A stretch of DNA of 37,302 nt from NCBI GenBank assembly GCA_022567155.1, contig JADFHN010000037.1:1-37302 (forward strand). The letters run 5' to 3'. This document shows positions 1 through 7,484 of this stretch, piece by piece. A model generated the notes under the pieces. It worked only from the letters and a program-made list of their open reading frames with translations, was not told the origin of the DNA and ran no database searches. Both the position numbers and the translations under genes were made by a program. The stretch's first letter is position 1; every line of letters begins with the position of its first letter. This DNA is from Bacteroidota bacterium (lineage in GTDB: Bacteria; Bacteroidota; Bacteroidia; Cytophagales; Cyclobacteriaceae).

Positions 1-331
1 CACCCCTACCCCTCCAAGGAGGGGATTTAACCGGACACCAGTAGTACTAAATAAGAAAAAGGACCTTAGTCCTGTATAGTTGCAGATTGCAACGCTAATT
101 TAAAATATAGCCTGGATGATTTGTAATTTATTGTATACCAATGTTTTGATACCCAAATGGGTAACCCTACATACGTATTCAACTCAATTTTACATTTTTC
201 GGCATGAGATATTGGTACAGTATCAAAAATGAACCCGCAAAAATACAGCTATATCATTGTGTTAAATTGAATGATAGTTATCTGTTTCTTTTACCTGTAT
301 CATTACCAGTCTGATCTTTGTAATGCAAAAT
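1..331. other. intergenic region downstream of rplT with repeat fragments
   Basis: No convincing gene lies here. Positions 9-24 form a hairpin, CCCCTCC-AA-GGAGGGG, inside a stretch that reappears in the opposite orientation near 32517-32554, so it is one copy of a dispersed repeat. Around 78-98 the text GTTGCAGATTGCAACG is a short inverted repeat. The rest is AT-rich with no coding pattern I can support. Confidence 0.5.
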
Positions 332-365
332 AAAAACCCTGGAAGCAATCGTCTTCAGGGTTTTT
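332..365 (-). terminator. rho-independent terminator of the infC-rpmI-rplT operon
   Basis: The arms AAAAACCCTG (332-341) and CAGGGTTTTT (356-365) pair. The stem can extend through GAAG/CTTC with one bulged G. On the minus strand the hairpin ends in a run of T, and it sits 24 bp after the rplT stop codon. Confidence 0.8.
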
Positions 366-389
366 AAAATTAAGCTGTATTTCTTTTGT

Positions 390-734
390 TTATTTTATTT
401 TCTGCACCACTGCTTTGAAAGCCTCCGGGTGATTCATTGCAAGGTCGGCCAATACTTTTCTGTTAAGTTCAATATTAGCTTCCTTTAACTTACCCATAAG
501 TTGTGAGTAGGACATTCCTTCTTCCCGCGCACCCGCATTGATTCGTAGGATCCACAGTTTACGAAATTCTCTTTTTCGGACTCTTCTGTCCCTGTAAGCA
601 TAGGTCCATCCTTTTTCAATTGCATTTTTGGCTACGGTCCATACATTTTTTCTACGACCCCAATAGCCTTTAGCAAACTTGAGGGTCTTTTTCCTTTTTG
701 CCCTTGCTGCTACTGTGTTTACTGATCTTGGCAT
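390..734 (-). CDS. rplT: 50S ribosomal protein L20
   Basis: L20 (bL20) binds 23S rRNA early in assembly of the large ribosomal subunit. The 114-residue product is full length for the family. It shows the typical very basic N-terminal half ([20 protein letters not shown]) and the conserved [15 protein letters not shown] stretch, followed by the globular C-terminal part ending in [10 protein letters not shown]. It is the last gene of the infC-rpmI-rplT operon, 99 bp after rpmI, and is followed by a strong terminator. In many bacteria L20 represses its own operon by binding an mRNA leader; I did not identify such a leader here. Identification is secure. Confidence 0.98.
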   Translation of the reverse strand: MPRSVNTVAARAKRKKTLKFAKGYWGRRKNVWTVAKNAIEKGWTYAYRDRRVRKREFRKLWILRINAGAREEGMSYSQLMGKLKEANIELNRKVLADLAMNHPEAFKAVVQKIK

Positions 735-833
735 AACATTTTAAGTTTTTTGATCATTGGCGTTCCTTGTTTCAGGATTCTTTAGGCCATTGACCGGGTT
801 AAACATTTTTTAAACCATCAGGCATTTATTCAT

Positions 834-1028
834 TCAAGCTCTCAGCATTTTTCTCACCCTTTTTTCATCAGACTTGTGAATAAGCCCGAATTTGGTAAGG
901 TTGCGTTTCTGCTTTGTTTCCTTTTTTGTAAGGATGTGGCTTTTATACGCATGCTTTCTTTTGATCTTGCCTGTGCCGGTAAACTTGAATCTCTTCTTTG
1001 CTCCGGATTTCGTTTTTACTTTTGGCAT
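834..1028 (-). CDS. rpmI: 50S ribosomal protein L35
   Basis: L35 (bL35) is a small basic protein of the large subunit. The 64-residue product starts [20 protein letters not shown] and carries the family signature [13 protein letters not shown], then the conserved KRNL and the C-terminal VRKMLR. Length and order match the family. It lies between infC (52 bp upstream) and rplT (99 bp downstream), the usual operon. No Shine-Dalgarno precedes its ATG, in contrast to infC. Confidence 0.98.
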   Translation of the reverse strand: MPKVKTKSGAKKRFKFTGTGKIKRKHAYKSHILTKKETKQKRNLTKFGLIHKSDEKRVRKMLRA

Positions 1029-1080
1029 TATTATGATTTAATAATTAAGCTATAGTTGAATTTACCTTATTCCGGCTTTT

Positions 1081-1638
1081 TTATTTGCCGGATTTGGGTG
1101 CAACAATAAGAAACATCCGCTTTCCTTCCAGTTTAGGCATCATCTCCACTTTTCCATACTCCTCCAGTTCCTGGGCAAAACGCAAAAGAAGGATTTCGCC
1201 CCTTTCTTTGAAAACAATAGTCCGGCCAACAAAATGTACATATGCTTTCACTTTTGCATTATCTTTAAGGAAATTGATCGCATGCTTTAATTTAAAATTG
1301 AAGTCATGATCATCTGTATTGGGCCCGAACCGTATTTCTTTTACAATGGTTTTGTGTGCTTTGGCCTTTATTTCCTTTTGTTTTTTCTTATACTCGTATT
1401 TAAACTTTGAATAATCAATTACCCGGCATACGGGTGGTTCAGCTTTTGCTGATACTTCCACAAGGTCGAGTCCTTCCTCCTCTGCAATCAAAAGCGCCTT
1501 TTGCAGCGGATAAACACCCTGTTCAACATTATCTCCAACCAGCCTTACTTCGGCTGCTTCAATTTTATTATTTACTTTGAAAGGCTCTTCTTCGCGACCT
1601 CTCCGGCGTATCCGGCCCCTGCCTCTGTATCTCCTGAT
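1081..1638 (-). CDS. infC: translation initiation factor IF-3, AUC start codon
   Basis: IF-3 keeps the ribosomal subunits apart and rejects wrong start codons during initiation. From 1638 the frame reads ATC followed by a basic Arg-rich head ([17 protein letters not shown]), the IF3-N domain ([18 protein letters not shown]), the linker, and the IF3-C domain ([20 protein letters not shown] to [13 protein letters not shown]); 185 residues in all. An in-frame TAA lies 27 bp upstream of the ATC and no ATG occurs in between. The first in-frame TTG (1491) would remove most of the N domain. A strong Shine-Dalgarno, AGGAGGT at 1643-1649, is placed four bases before the ATC. Non-AUG starts are established for infC (AUU in E. 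coli), where they let IF-3 repress its own synthesis. The thrS gene often found upstream is absent. Confidence 0.93.
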   Translation of the reverse strand: MRRYRGRGRIRRRGREEEPFKVNNKIEAAEVRLVGDNVEQGVYPLQKALLIAEEEGLDLVEVSAKAEPPVCRVIDYSKFKYEYKKKQKEIKAKAHKTIVKEIRFGPNTDDHDFNFKLKHAINFLKDNAKVKAYVHFVGRTIVFKERGEILLLRFAQELEEYGKVEMMPKLEGKRMFLIVAPKSGK

Positions 1639-1642
1639 TGTT

Positions 1643-1649
1643 ACCTCCT
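1643..1649 (-). promoter_or_regulatory. strong Shine-Dalgarno deciding the ATC start of infC
   Basis: AGGAGGT on the minus strand, four bases before ATC (1636-1638). Most other genes in this window have no Shine-Dalgarno, as is usual in Bacteroidota, so this site stands out and fixes the start. Confidence 0.85.
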
Positions 1650-1673
1650 TTTTTGGTCTTTAAAATAAGGCTG

Positions 1674-1706
1674 CAAATATCACCAATTTAATATTAAACC
1701 CAAAAA
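1674..1706 (-). promoter_or_regulatory. candidate infC promoter
   Basis: On the minus strand TTTTTG (1706-1701) and GATATTTG (1681-1674) are separated by 19 bases. This resembles the Bacteroidota -33/-7 arrangement (TTTG, then TAnnTTTG) with one mismatch in the -7 box. Transcription would start near 1670 and give a leader of about 32 bases. The -33 box lies at the end of the dispersed repeat described separately. Confidence 0.45.
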
Positions 1707-1740
1707 GTTCATTCGAACTTTTTGCACTAAGTGCAGGCGA
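1692..1740 (-). repeat. dispersed 49-bp palindromic repeat, copy 1
   Basis: Read on the minus strand this stretch begins TCGCCTGCACTTAGTGCA and contains AAAAAGTTC-GAAT-GAACTTTTT. A copy of about 90% identity lies at 17043-17091 on the plus strand. Both copies point toward the start of the next gene (infC here, the Crp/Fnr gene there). Each carries two small stem-loops. Confidence 0.75.
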
Positions 1741-1844
1741 TCCCGCCAAGGCGGGATGCCTGGGTTCACCCAGACGAAATCATTGTTTATCAAGGACTTT
1801 CGTCTGCCCATAGGGCAAAATTGTCAATCCTATTGACAATTTTG
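1702..1844. repeat. cluster of seven consecutive hairpins
   Basis: Arms seen: 1702-1710/1715-1723 (AAAAAGTTC), 1723-1727/1731-1735 (TGCAC), 1740-1747/1750-1757 (ATCCCGCC), 1761-1764/1769-1772 (TGGG), 1771-1779/1798-1806 (CAGACGAAA), 1805-1809/1813-1817 (TGCCC), and 1816-1828/1832-1844 (CAAAATTGTCAAT, a perfect 13-bp stem). Some stems share bases. No coding signal is present. The cluster separates infC from the unknown gene upstream. Confidence 0.8.
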
Positions 1845-1879
1845 GGTTGAATTTAATAATCAAAGTCGCACTAATTACC

Positions 1880-2470
1880 TCATTGTAATCTGATTACATC
1901 GTGCCTGACAATTTCAAATTTCAGGTCGCTACCGTCAATTAACGTATCCATGGAGTAATCAATGATGTTTTCGGTATCAAAAGATAAAATGATGCGGTCA
2001 TCAACAGATTCAATACGCGCATGGAGGCCCAATGAAGAAAAGTTGTAATCATCGGCCGCATAGCTGATAAAGCCACAATACGTAGCCTCTTTGTCTCCTA
2101 TTAGGAAGATATGCTGCCCTACACTGATATAGCCCTCCACATCCAGCATCATAACGGTGGGTAACCTTGGTTCATCGCTTTTAAAAAACTTAAGATGATA
2201 TATCCGGGTATCGGCTATCGTGTCCTGAAAGAATAACAAGGATTCATCTGTATCACGACGTATTATGTACAATTCCCTTCTTTTTTTACCTGTGCCTTGA
2301 TACACCATGAGATCTGATAAATCGTACACATCGAACCCTTTGAATTTCCCGCTGCTAACCTTTTTGGGTTCCAGGAATAAATCAATAAATATTTCGGATT
2401 GGTTCCCCGGATTGACTGTAAAAGTATGGAGTGTTATATAGCAAACAACGATGATAGCTTTAATGATCAT
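1880..2470 (-). CDS. hypothetical protein with a possible signal peptide
   Basis: I do not recognise this 196-residue protein. It opens with a short hydrophobic stretch (MIIKAIIVVCYITLHTFTV) that could be a signal peptide or anchor, followed by a soluble region rich in beta-prone segments (ELYIIRRDTDESLLFF, YISVGQHIFLIGDKEA) and no obvious catalytic motif. It contains only two cysteines, one of them inside the hydrophobic stretch. There is no close partner: the nearest gene downstream, infC, is separated by the hairpin cluster. The coding character is good, with a long uninterrupted frame and plausible codon use, but the function is unknown. Confidence 0.65.
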   Translation of the reverse strand: MIIKAIIVVCYITLHTFTVNPGNQSEIFIDLFLEPKKVSSGKFKGFDVYDLSDLMVYQGTGKKRRELYIIRRDTDESLLFFQDTIADTRIYHLKFFKSDEPRLPTVMMLDVEGYISVGQHIFLIGDKEATYCGFISYAADDYNFSSLGLHARIESVDDRIILSFDTENIIDYSMDTLIDGSDLKFEIVRHDVIRLQ

Positions 2471-2599
2471 TTAATTAATCCTTATGTAAGATGTAAAATG
2501 CATGAGTAAGGTATAAAAAACATTGGTTGAGAGCAATCTGCATTCATATATATACCGGATCATATGCCGGTAATAAATATACTGGAATGTGAATTACAT

Positions 2600-2608
2600 A
2601 TAATAAAA
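2600..2608. repeat. target-site duplication, left
   Basis: ATAATAAAA directly abuts the left end of the MITE and is repeated exactly at 2745-2753 at the right end. Confidence 0.8.
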
Positions 2609-2744
2609 CACTACTGTCCGACTAAAATAATATAAGAGAAGGGTACTTCCCGGAGGTTTCCCCTTCATGTTGTAGTTTTGTTTTTTGCCAAACAACATAC
2701 AACATGAGTAAAAATACGGAAATAAAATTTGTCGGACAATAGTG
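2609..2744. mobile_element. 136-bp MITE with 14-bp terminal inverted repeats
   Basis: The left end is CACTACTGTCCGAC (2609-2622) and the right end GTCGGACAATAGTG (2731-2744). They are inverted repeats matching at 13 of 14 positions, and identical 9-bp duplications flank the element. Inside is a second inverted repeat, TCATGTTGTA (2665-2674) and TACAACATGA (2698-2707). There is no transposase, so this is a non-autonomous element moved in trans. A 12-codon frame (2704-2742) encodes ...KFVGQ, which faintly recalls the N-terminus of some IS4-type transposases; that resemblance is weak. Confidence 0.85.
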
Positions 2745-2753
2745 ATAATAAAA
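2745..2753. repeat. target-site duplication, right
   Basis: ATAATAAAA, identical to 2600-2608, directly after the right terminal repeat of the MITE. Confidence 0.8.
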
Positions 2754-2946
2754 CTAATAATTGACAAAGAAGCATTCAAATATTGGAAATGACGAAAATG
2801 AAATTATTGTGAGCCTCGTTTAAATAAGGTTTGAGTAATATGATATATTAGTCTGTGGGAAGGATTCTCGGAAAATGGGCCACTTTCTCTTCACTTCCAT
2901 TAAACCCAGAATTGTCATTAGACTTCGTTACGAAAACTCGAATTTC

Positions 2947-3303
2947 TTATTTATTAAGGGGGAGTGCAATCAAAAACCGGCTTTTATTTTCACTCCCGAT
3001 ACTTAGCGAATTTATTTTGAAGGGCACCGTATCATTTTCATTGTCCACCAGACGGAAACCTACATTGTCGTTTGTTTCATGCATTTTACTGATCATCTTT
3101 TTAAATACAATCTGATCATCCGGGTAAATTTTGGAAAGAAGCTGGTCAAATGAATAGGGCTCTCTCATCTGCTGTTCTTCAATGGATGCAATAGATGAGC
3201 TTATAAACGGAACATTTTTACTTACTTTGTCCACCAAAAATAACACATTTAGTTTTTCAAGCCAGTAAGAACATTTGGGTATTGCTAGATCATTGAATCT
3301 CAT
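2947..3303 (-). CDS. small PAS-like hypothetical protein
   Basis: The product has 118 residues with no signal peptide or membrane segment. The middle and C-terminal part (PYSFDQLLSKIYPDDQIVFKK, then VGFRLVDNENDTVPFKINSL and SRFLIALPL) has the HPDD-like turn and beta-strand spacing of PAS domains used as sensors in Bacteroidota signalling proteins, but the output domain is missing. It could be a stand-alone sensor, a fragment of a larger regulator, or an unrelated small protein. No operon partner is evident; the next gene downstream on this strand is more than 470 bp away. Function is not assigned. Confidence 0.5.
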   Translation of the reverse strand: MRFNDLAIPKCSYWLEKLNVLFLVDKVSKNVPFISSSIASIEEQQMREPYSFDQLLSKIYPDDQIVFKKMISKMHETNDNVGFRLVDNENDTVPFKINSLSIGSENKSRFLIALPLNK

Positions 3304-3477
3304 TTTTTATAACAAGCCTGTTTAATATTTAATGAATAAATGGGCCATAGGTAACCCAATAAAATGAAAAAGTTCATTTTAAAAATGTTATGAACTGAAA
3401 TACACATAATTAAGACTGAAAATATTGTTACGTGAGTAATTGGAATGGATGGAATATCTATATTGTTCCTATTTGGA

Positions 3478-4134
3478 TCAATGCTTGGATTTAGTAAGAA
3501 CTTTACTTCTTTTTATATTTGTTGCAAGCTTCTGTGCAAGATTGCTGATCATCTGTTCCATCGACGAAGCTTCGAACATTTCTGTGGTGGCAGTGTAAAT
3601 AAGTTTTCCTGATTCCGATTCAAACAGGTTAGTTTCAATGATCAGAATCTTCGCTTTGGAATAACAGCCGGGTACATAATATTCGTTCCAGGCATTCAGG
3701 TAATTATAAATATATGTTTCTTCCAGGGAGGTGGTATGTGTTTCTGTGCCCGATACATATCTTGAATTTTCTTCAATATCTTTAATCTTTAGTGTAATGA
3801 TTCCATCAAAATCATTGTCCTCAGTCACTTTGTTTATTTCTTCATGCCGCGGTATCCTGGCCACAGCCTGCATCCTTTCCACACTTGCTTCTGCTTCGTA
3901 GCCTTCCTTTCTCAGCCAGTATGCGAGTTCTTTTTATGCAGTTGTCCTGTTTTCCACTACGGGGGTGAGTGCTATTACCATCACTTTTATTATTTCCTTA
4001 TCGGGATGCTCTGAAACCTGCGAGGTAATAGTTGTTCTGGATGAAGCACACCCTGTCAGCAATGCAAAACTTAAGATATGAAGTGTTTTTATTATAGAAA
4101 TATATTCTATCTGGTTATTTTCGTTGAATGACAT
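3478..4134 (-). pseudogene. lipoprotein gene broken by an in-frame stop
   Basis: Two open segments (4134-3937 and 3933-3478) lie in the same frame, separated only by TAA at 3934-3936. Read through, the protein would have about 218 residues: an N-terminal segment with the lipobox FALLTGC, then SRTTITSQVSEHPDKEIIKV, VVENRTTA, the stop, and KELAYWLRKEGYEAEASVERM continuing into a soluble domain ending near LATNIKRSKVL. The layout resembles small Bacteroidota outer-membrane lipoproteins of unknown role. The start is uncertain: ATG at 4132-4134 overlaps the transketolase C-subunit gene, and residues before the signal sequence look atypical, so the original start may also be lost. A sequencing error could mimic the stop. 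Confidence 0.7.
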
Positions 4135-5068
4135 TTTCAACTGCTTCCACGATTTTATCGGCGCTCAAGCCGTATTTGGCTAGCAATTCCATCGGTTTAC
4201 CACTTTCTCCGAAACTGTCATTCACACCCACATATTCCATCGGTACCGGCCTGTGCTGCAACAACACTCTTGAGATGCTCTCACCCATTCCGCCGTTTAT
4301 CTGATGTTCTTCAGCAGATACGGCACATCCTGTTTTGGTTGTGGAAGTCAGAATCGTTTCGGCGTCGATCGGTTTTATTGTGTGTATATTAATGATTTCA
4401 GCACTGATACCTTTTTCCGCCAGTATAGCTTCAGCTTCAATGGCCTGCCATACCAGATGGCCGGTTGCAAATACCGAAACATCAGTTCCTTTGATTAATA
4501 TTTGCGCTTTTCCGATCTCAAATGGTTCATCTTCCTTTGTGAAAACCGGCATTTTAGGTCTTCCGAATCTCAAATATACGGGACCAGTATGACCGGAAAT
4601 GGCTATAGTGGCGGCTTTGGTCTGGTTATAGTCACATGGGCAGATCACAGTCATATTCGGAAGCATTTTCATCATCCCGATGTCTTCCAATATCTGATGG
4701 GTTGCGCCGTCTTCTCCCAGTGTGAGACCGGCATGCGAAGCGCATATTTTTACATTTTTGTTTGAATAGGCTATTGACTGCCTGATCTGATCATATACCC
4801 GACCGGTGGAAAAATTTGCAAACGTACCTGTAAATGGAATCTTTCCTCCAATAGTTAGTCCGGCAGCCAACCCCATCATGTTGGCTTCGCTGACGCCTAC
4901 CTGGAAAAACCTGTCAGGAAACTCCTTTTTAAAATCACTCATTTTCAACGAACCTGTAAGGTCAGCACAGAGTCCGACGATATTTTTATTATTTCTACCT
5001 ATTTCAAGAAGACCAGCACCGAAACCTGACCGGGTGTCTTTTTGCTCAGTGTATGTGATTTTTGTCAT
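4115..5068 (-). CDS. transketolase, C-terminal subunit
   Basis: With the N-terminal subunit encoded at 6475-7326 this would form a complete transketolase, the thiamine-diphosphate enzyme that moves two-carbon units in the pentose phosphate pathway. The 317 residues cover the pyrimidine-binding domain, with the catalytic glutamate in SEANMMGLAAG (Glu61), GTFANFSTGRVYDQIRQSI, and HAGLTLGEDGATHQ, then the C-terminal domain (DVSVFATGHLVWQA, HTIKPIDAET). Split transketolases are known in many bacteria, and a 1-deoxyxylulose-5-phosphate synthase-like role is less likely. Its ATG overlaps the stop of the vWA gene by one base (TGATG), so the two are probably translationally coupled. Confidence 0.92.
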   Translation of the reverse strand: MTKITYTEQKDTRSGFGAGLLEIGRNNKNIVGLCADLTGSLKMSDFKKEFPDRFFQVGVSEANMMGLAAGLTIGGKIPFTGTFANFSTGRVYDQIRQSIAYSNKNVKICASHAGLTLGEDGATHQILEDIGMMKMLPNMTVICPCDYNQTKAATIAISGHTGPVYLRFGRPKMPVFTKEDEPFEIGKAQILIKGTDVSVFATGHLVWQAIEAEAILAEKGISAEIINIHTIKPIDAETILTSTTKTGCAVSAEEHQINGGMGESISRVLLQHRPVPMEYVGVNDSFGESGKPMELLAKYGLSADKIVEAVENVIQRK

Positions 5069-6471
5069 CAGTTAAAGAGTTTAAGGGAGGTGGATTTTTT
5101 TGATTTTATTTCGAAATATTTGATTGCCGTGTATTTGCTGCCAAAGGTGACTTTTGTACGATATGCAATTTTATAATTTCCGGGCTGCATTGTCAATTTA
5201 GTTGTGGTATTTTTAGTATCCAGGTTGATAACCCATTTCTCCTTTCCCTCTTTGTCGATCTCATATATTGTGCCGTATATAAAACTCGAAGAAACAAGGT
5301 TGACCAGGCCAGGAGCCGGAAGTATTAATTTTGCAGTTTCTTTGTGACTTATCTGAATGCCTTTGAAGATTGTTTTTGGAAGGGTTAACACTTCAGCGTC
5401 GTAGGTGCCGGTTAAATATTTTTCAGTTCCCGGTACATCCTGCGTATGAAAAACATTTTTCGTGTCTTTAAATTTCAGCAATGCTTTAACACCGTTCTGA
5501 TACATGCCGGCATTTGGAAGCTCAATACGCAGTTTTCCCTGTGGTGCAGGGATACGAATCTCATTATGGCGACCTCCGGTAATTTCTACTTCATTCCTGA
5601 ATACCGGAGGAATTGTATTTACTAAGATGTTATAAGTGATCACAGGTTCTATTTCGAGTGTATCCGTTATTCCTTTTTTATCCCTGTAATGCACAAATTC
5701 GTAAACCGGATCGCCTGTAACACTATTTATAAACGACACGTTTATGTTTGTTTCGTTCGGCAGGTTCTGGTTATCCGTGAGTTCTACCGTGACAGTTGTT
5801 TTTAAAAGACTTTGTTGCAATGCAACATTAAGTGCCTGTCTGAAATCACGAATGTGCCTGGCGTCAAAATAAGTTCCCGTACATCCAAACTGATTTTGAT
5901 AATCTTTATCCATGTTTAGTCCGATTACAAAGGGTTTAAGGAAAATGCCTTTTTTCTGCAAAGCAATCGACACGGCACAAGGATCTCCACCACAGGATTC
6001 GACGCCGTCGGTAATTATGATAATGATGTTTCTGTAGTCGCTGGATACGGGATAATCACCGGCAGCCTGCAATAACGAATAGGCAATGGGGGTGGTGCCT
6101 TTGGGTTCCAGATCGCGTATTTTTTCGATTATCTGATCGTGCGTAGAAGGCCCAAAGGGCACTTCAAGCCGTGTGTCTTCACAATTTCGTTCCTCCGGTG
6201 TGTGTTGATGTCCGTAAATTCTGAGCGCCAATTCCACATTCTTATTTACCCGCAAACTGTCAACAAGATCATTCAACAATCCTTTGGCAGCACGGATTTT
6301 GAGCGTTTTCTCCCATTCACCATACATGCTTGCAGATCCGTCGAGCAAAAAAAGCAGTCTTGTTTTTTCCGGAATCCGCTGGGTGACTTCCTGTGCAGAC
6401 AGCGTGGAAACGATCAGGCAGGCTAAACCTAAAATAAGTATGTAAAGGGAGAAGATCTTTCTATGCATCAT
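5068..6471 (-). CDS. secreted von Willebrand factor A domain protein
   Basis: The 467-residue product begins with a signal peptide (residues 1 to about 26, ending LSAQ). A vWA domain follows with an intact MIDAS start, DGSAS (Asp44, Ser46, Ser48), then KGTTPIAYSL and IIIIITDGVESCGG, the further metal-site segments. Such domains bind divalent metal and mediate protein contacts. The C-terminal half (about 230-467) is predicted beta-rich, Ig-like material with no family I can name. Cysteines near ERNCED, SCGGDPC and FGCTG probably form disulfides, consistent with export. The gene sits between the two halves of transketolase, three bases after one and overlapping the other. Why an exported protein is embedded in a cytosolic enzyme operon is unclear. 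Confidence 0.85.
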   Translation of the reverse strand: MMHRKIFSLYILILGLACLIVSTLSAQEVTQRIPEKTRLLFLLDGSASMYGEWEKTLKIRAAKGLLNDLVDSLRVNKNVELALRIYGHQHTPEERNCEDTRLEVPFGPSTHDQIIEKIRDLEPKGTTPIAYSLLQAAGDYPVSSDYRNIIIIITDGVESCGGDPCAVSIALQKKGIFLKPFVIGLNMDKDYQNQFGCTGTYFDARHIRDFRQALNVALQQSLLKTTVTVELTDNQNLPNETNINVSFINSVTGDPVYEFVHYRDKKGITDTLEIEPVITYNILVNTIPPVFRNEVEITGGRHNEIRIPAPQGKLRIELPNAGMYQNGVKALLKFKDTKNVFHTQDVPGTEKYLTGTYDAEVLTLPKTIFKGIQISHKETAKLILPAPGLVNLVSSSFIYGTIYEIDKEGKEKWVINLDTKNTTTKLTMQPGNYKIAYRTKVTFGSKYTAIKYFEIKSKKSTSLKLFN

Positions 6472-6474
6472 TAT

Positions 6475-7326
6475 TTAGTAGTCGCCAAGTGTTTCATCGA
6501 GTTGCGACAGGGCAGATGCCAGTTGTTCATCGTTGGGCGGAATACCGTGCCATTGGTGTTTGCCTTCCATGAAGTCTACTCCTTTTCCCATTTCGGTTTT
6601 CATCAGGTTGATCACAGGTTTACCACGTCCGGCGAGCGATTTGGCCAGCGTCATACTGGAAATAACATCATTCATGTCGTTACCTTCTGATTCTATTACT
6701 TCCCAGTTGAAGGCCTCGTATTTGGCTCTAAGATTTCCCAATGTGTTGATCGAATCTACCGGGCCATCAATTTGCTGGCCGTTATAGTCAACTGTGGCAA
6801 TCAGGTTGTCCACTTTATTGTGTGCGGCAAACATTGTTGCTTCCCAAATCTGTCCTTCCTGCTGCTCACCGTCACCCATAAGCACATATACCATGTGATT
6901 GTCACCATTAAGTTTTTTTGAAAGCGCGGCACCCACAGCTACCGACAGCCCCTGACCTAACGATCCGGAAGCCACACGAACTCCGGGCAATCCCTCCTTA
7001 GTGGCAGGGTGGCCCTGAAGCCTTGAATTTATTTTCCGGAATGTATTAAGTTCTTCCAGATCAAAATATTTATTTCGTGCCAGAACACTGTACCAAACGG
7101 GTGAAATGTGACCGTTCGACAAAAAGAACACGTCTTCACCGGTTCCGTCAGGTTTGAAATTGGGATTGTGTTTTAGAATACGGAAATACATTGCTACCAT
7201 AAAGTCGGTACAACCCAGCGATCCACCGGGATGTCCGGATTGAGCGCTGTGAACCATTCGTACGATGTCTCTCCGCACTTGTGAAGCTATACGGTTGAGT
7301 TGGGGGATAGTCAGAGGTTCGGGCAT
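6475..7326 (-). CDS. transketolase, N-terminal subunit
   Basis: This is the diphosphate-binding half of a split transketolase (283 residues). Visible signatures are SGHPGGSLGCTDFMVA near residues 30-45 (His32), the substrate-side NGHISPVWYS, GSLGQGLSVAVGAAL, and the Mg-ThDP motif GDGEQQEG...VDYNGQQIDG (Gly-Asp-Gly at 151-153, Asn182). Length equals the first domain of one-chain transketolases. It begins the operon tktN - vWA - tktC - lipoprotein pseudogene on the minus strand. A weak -7-like TATATTTA lies about 35 bp upstream on that strand. The partner subunit is at 4115-5068. Confidence 0.93.
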   Translation of the reverse strand: MPEPLTIPQLNRIASQVRRDIVRMVHSAQSGHPGGSLGCTDFMVAMYFRILKHNPNFKPDGTGEDVFFLSNGHISPVWYSVLARNKYFDLEELNTFRKINSRLQGHPATKEGLPGVRVASGSLGQGLSVAVGAALSKKLNGDNHMVYVLMGDGEQQEGQIWEATMFAAHNKVDNLIATVDYNGQQIDGPVDSINTLGNLRAKYEAFNWEVIESEGNDMNDVISSMTLAKSLAGRGKPVINLMKTEMGKGVDFMEGKHQWHGIPPNDEQLASALSQLDETLGDY

Positions 7327-7484
7327 GCATCGAAAAACTTAAAGAAGAAAAATTTGTGTAAATATAGCAGGATTGTGAAAAGTTCGAAATTTGTATTACC
7401 CGAATTTCAGTTACGGCATATTCTTTCTCACAGAAGCCTCCTGAATACCGCAGTTGGCTGTGCCATAAGGTTTATGTAATCTGG

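Larger units (their letters stand above)
2471..2946. other. intergenic region carrying a MITE
   Basis: Apart from the MITE at 2609-2744 I see no gene. Short open frames here either cross the MITE or are shadows of AT-rich sequence. Confidence 0.5.

Noticed and set aside
1081-1491. IF-3 starting at the TTG at 1491
   Set aside because: This would delete most of the N domain; the conserved frame continues upstream to the ATC with its Shine-Dalgarno.
2594-2779. 61-residue open frame across the MITE
   Set aside because: It spans the MITE and both target duplications, so it is a by-product of the insertion.
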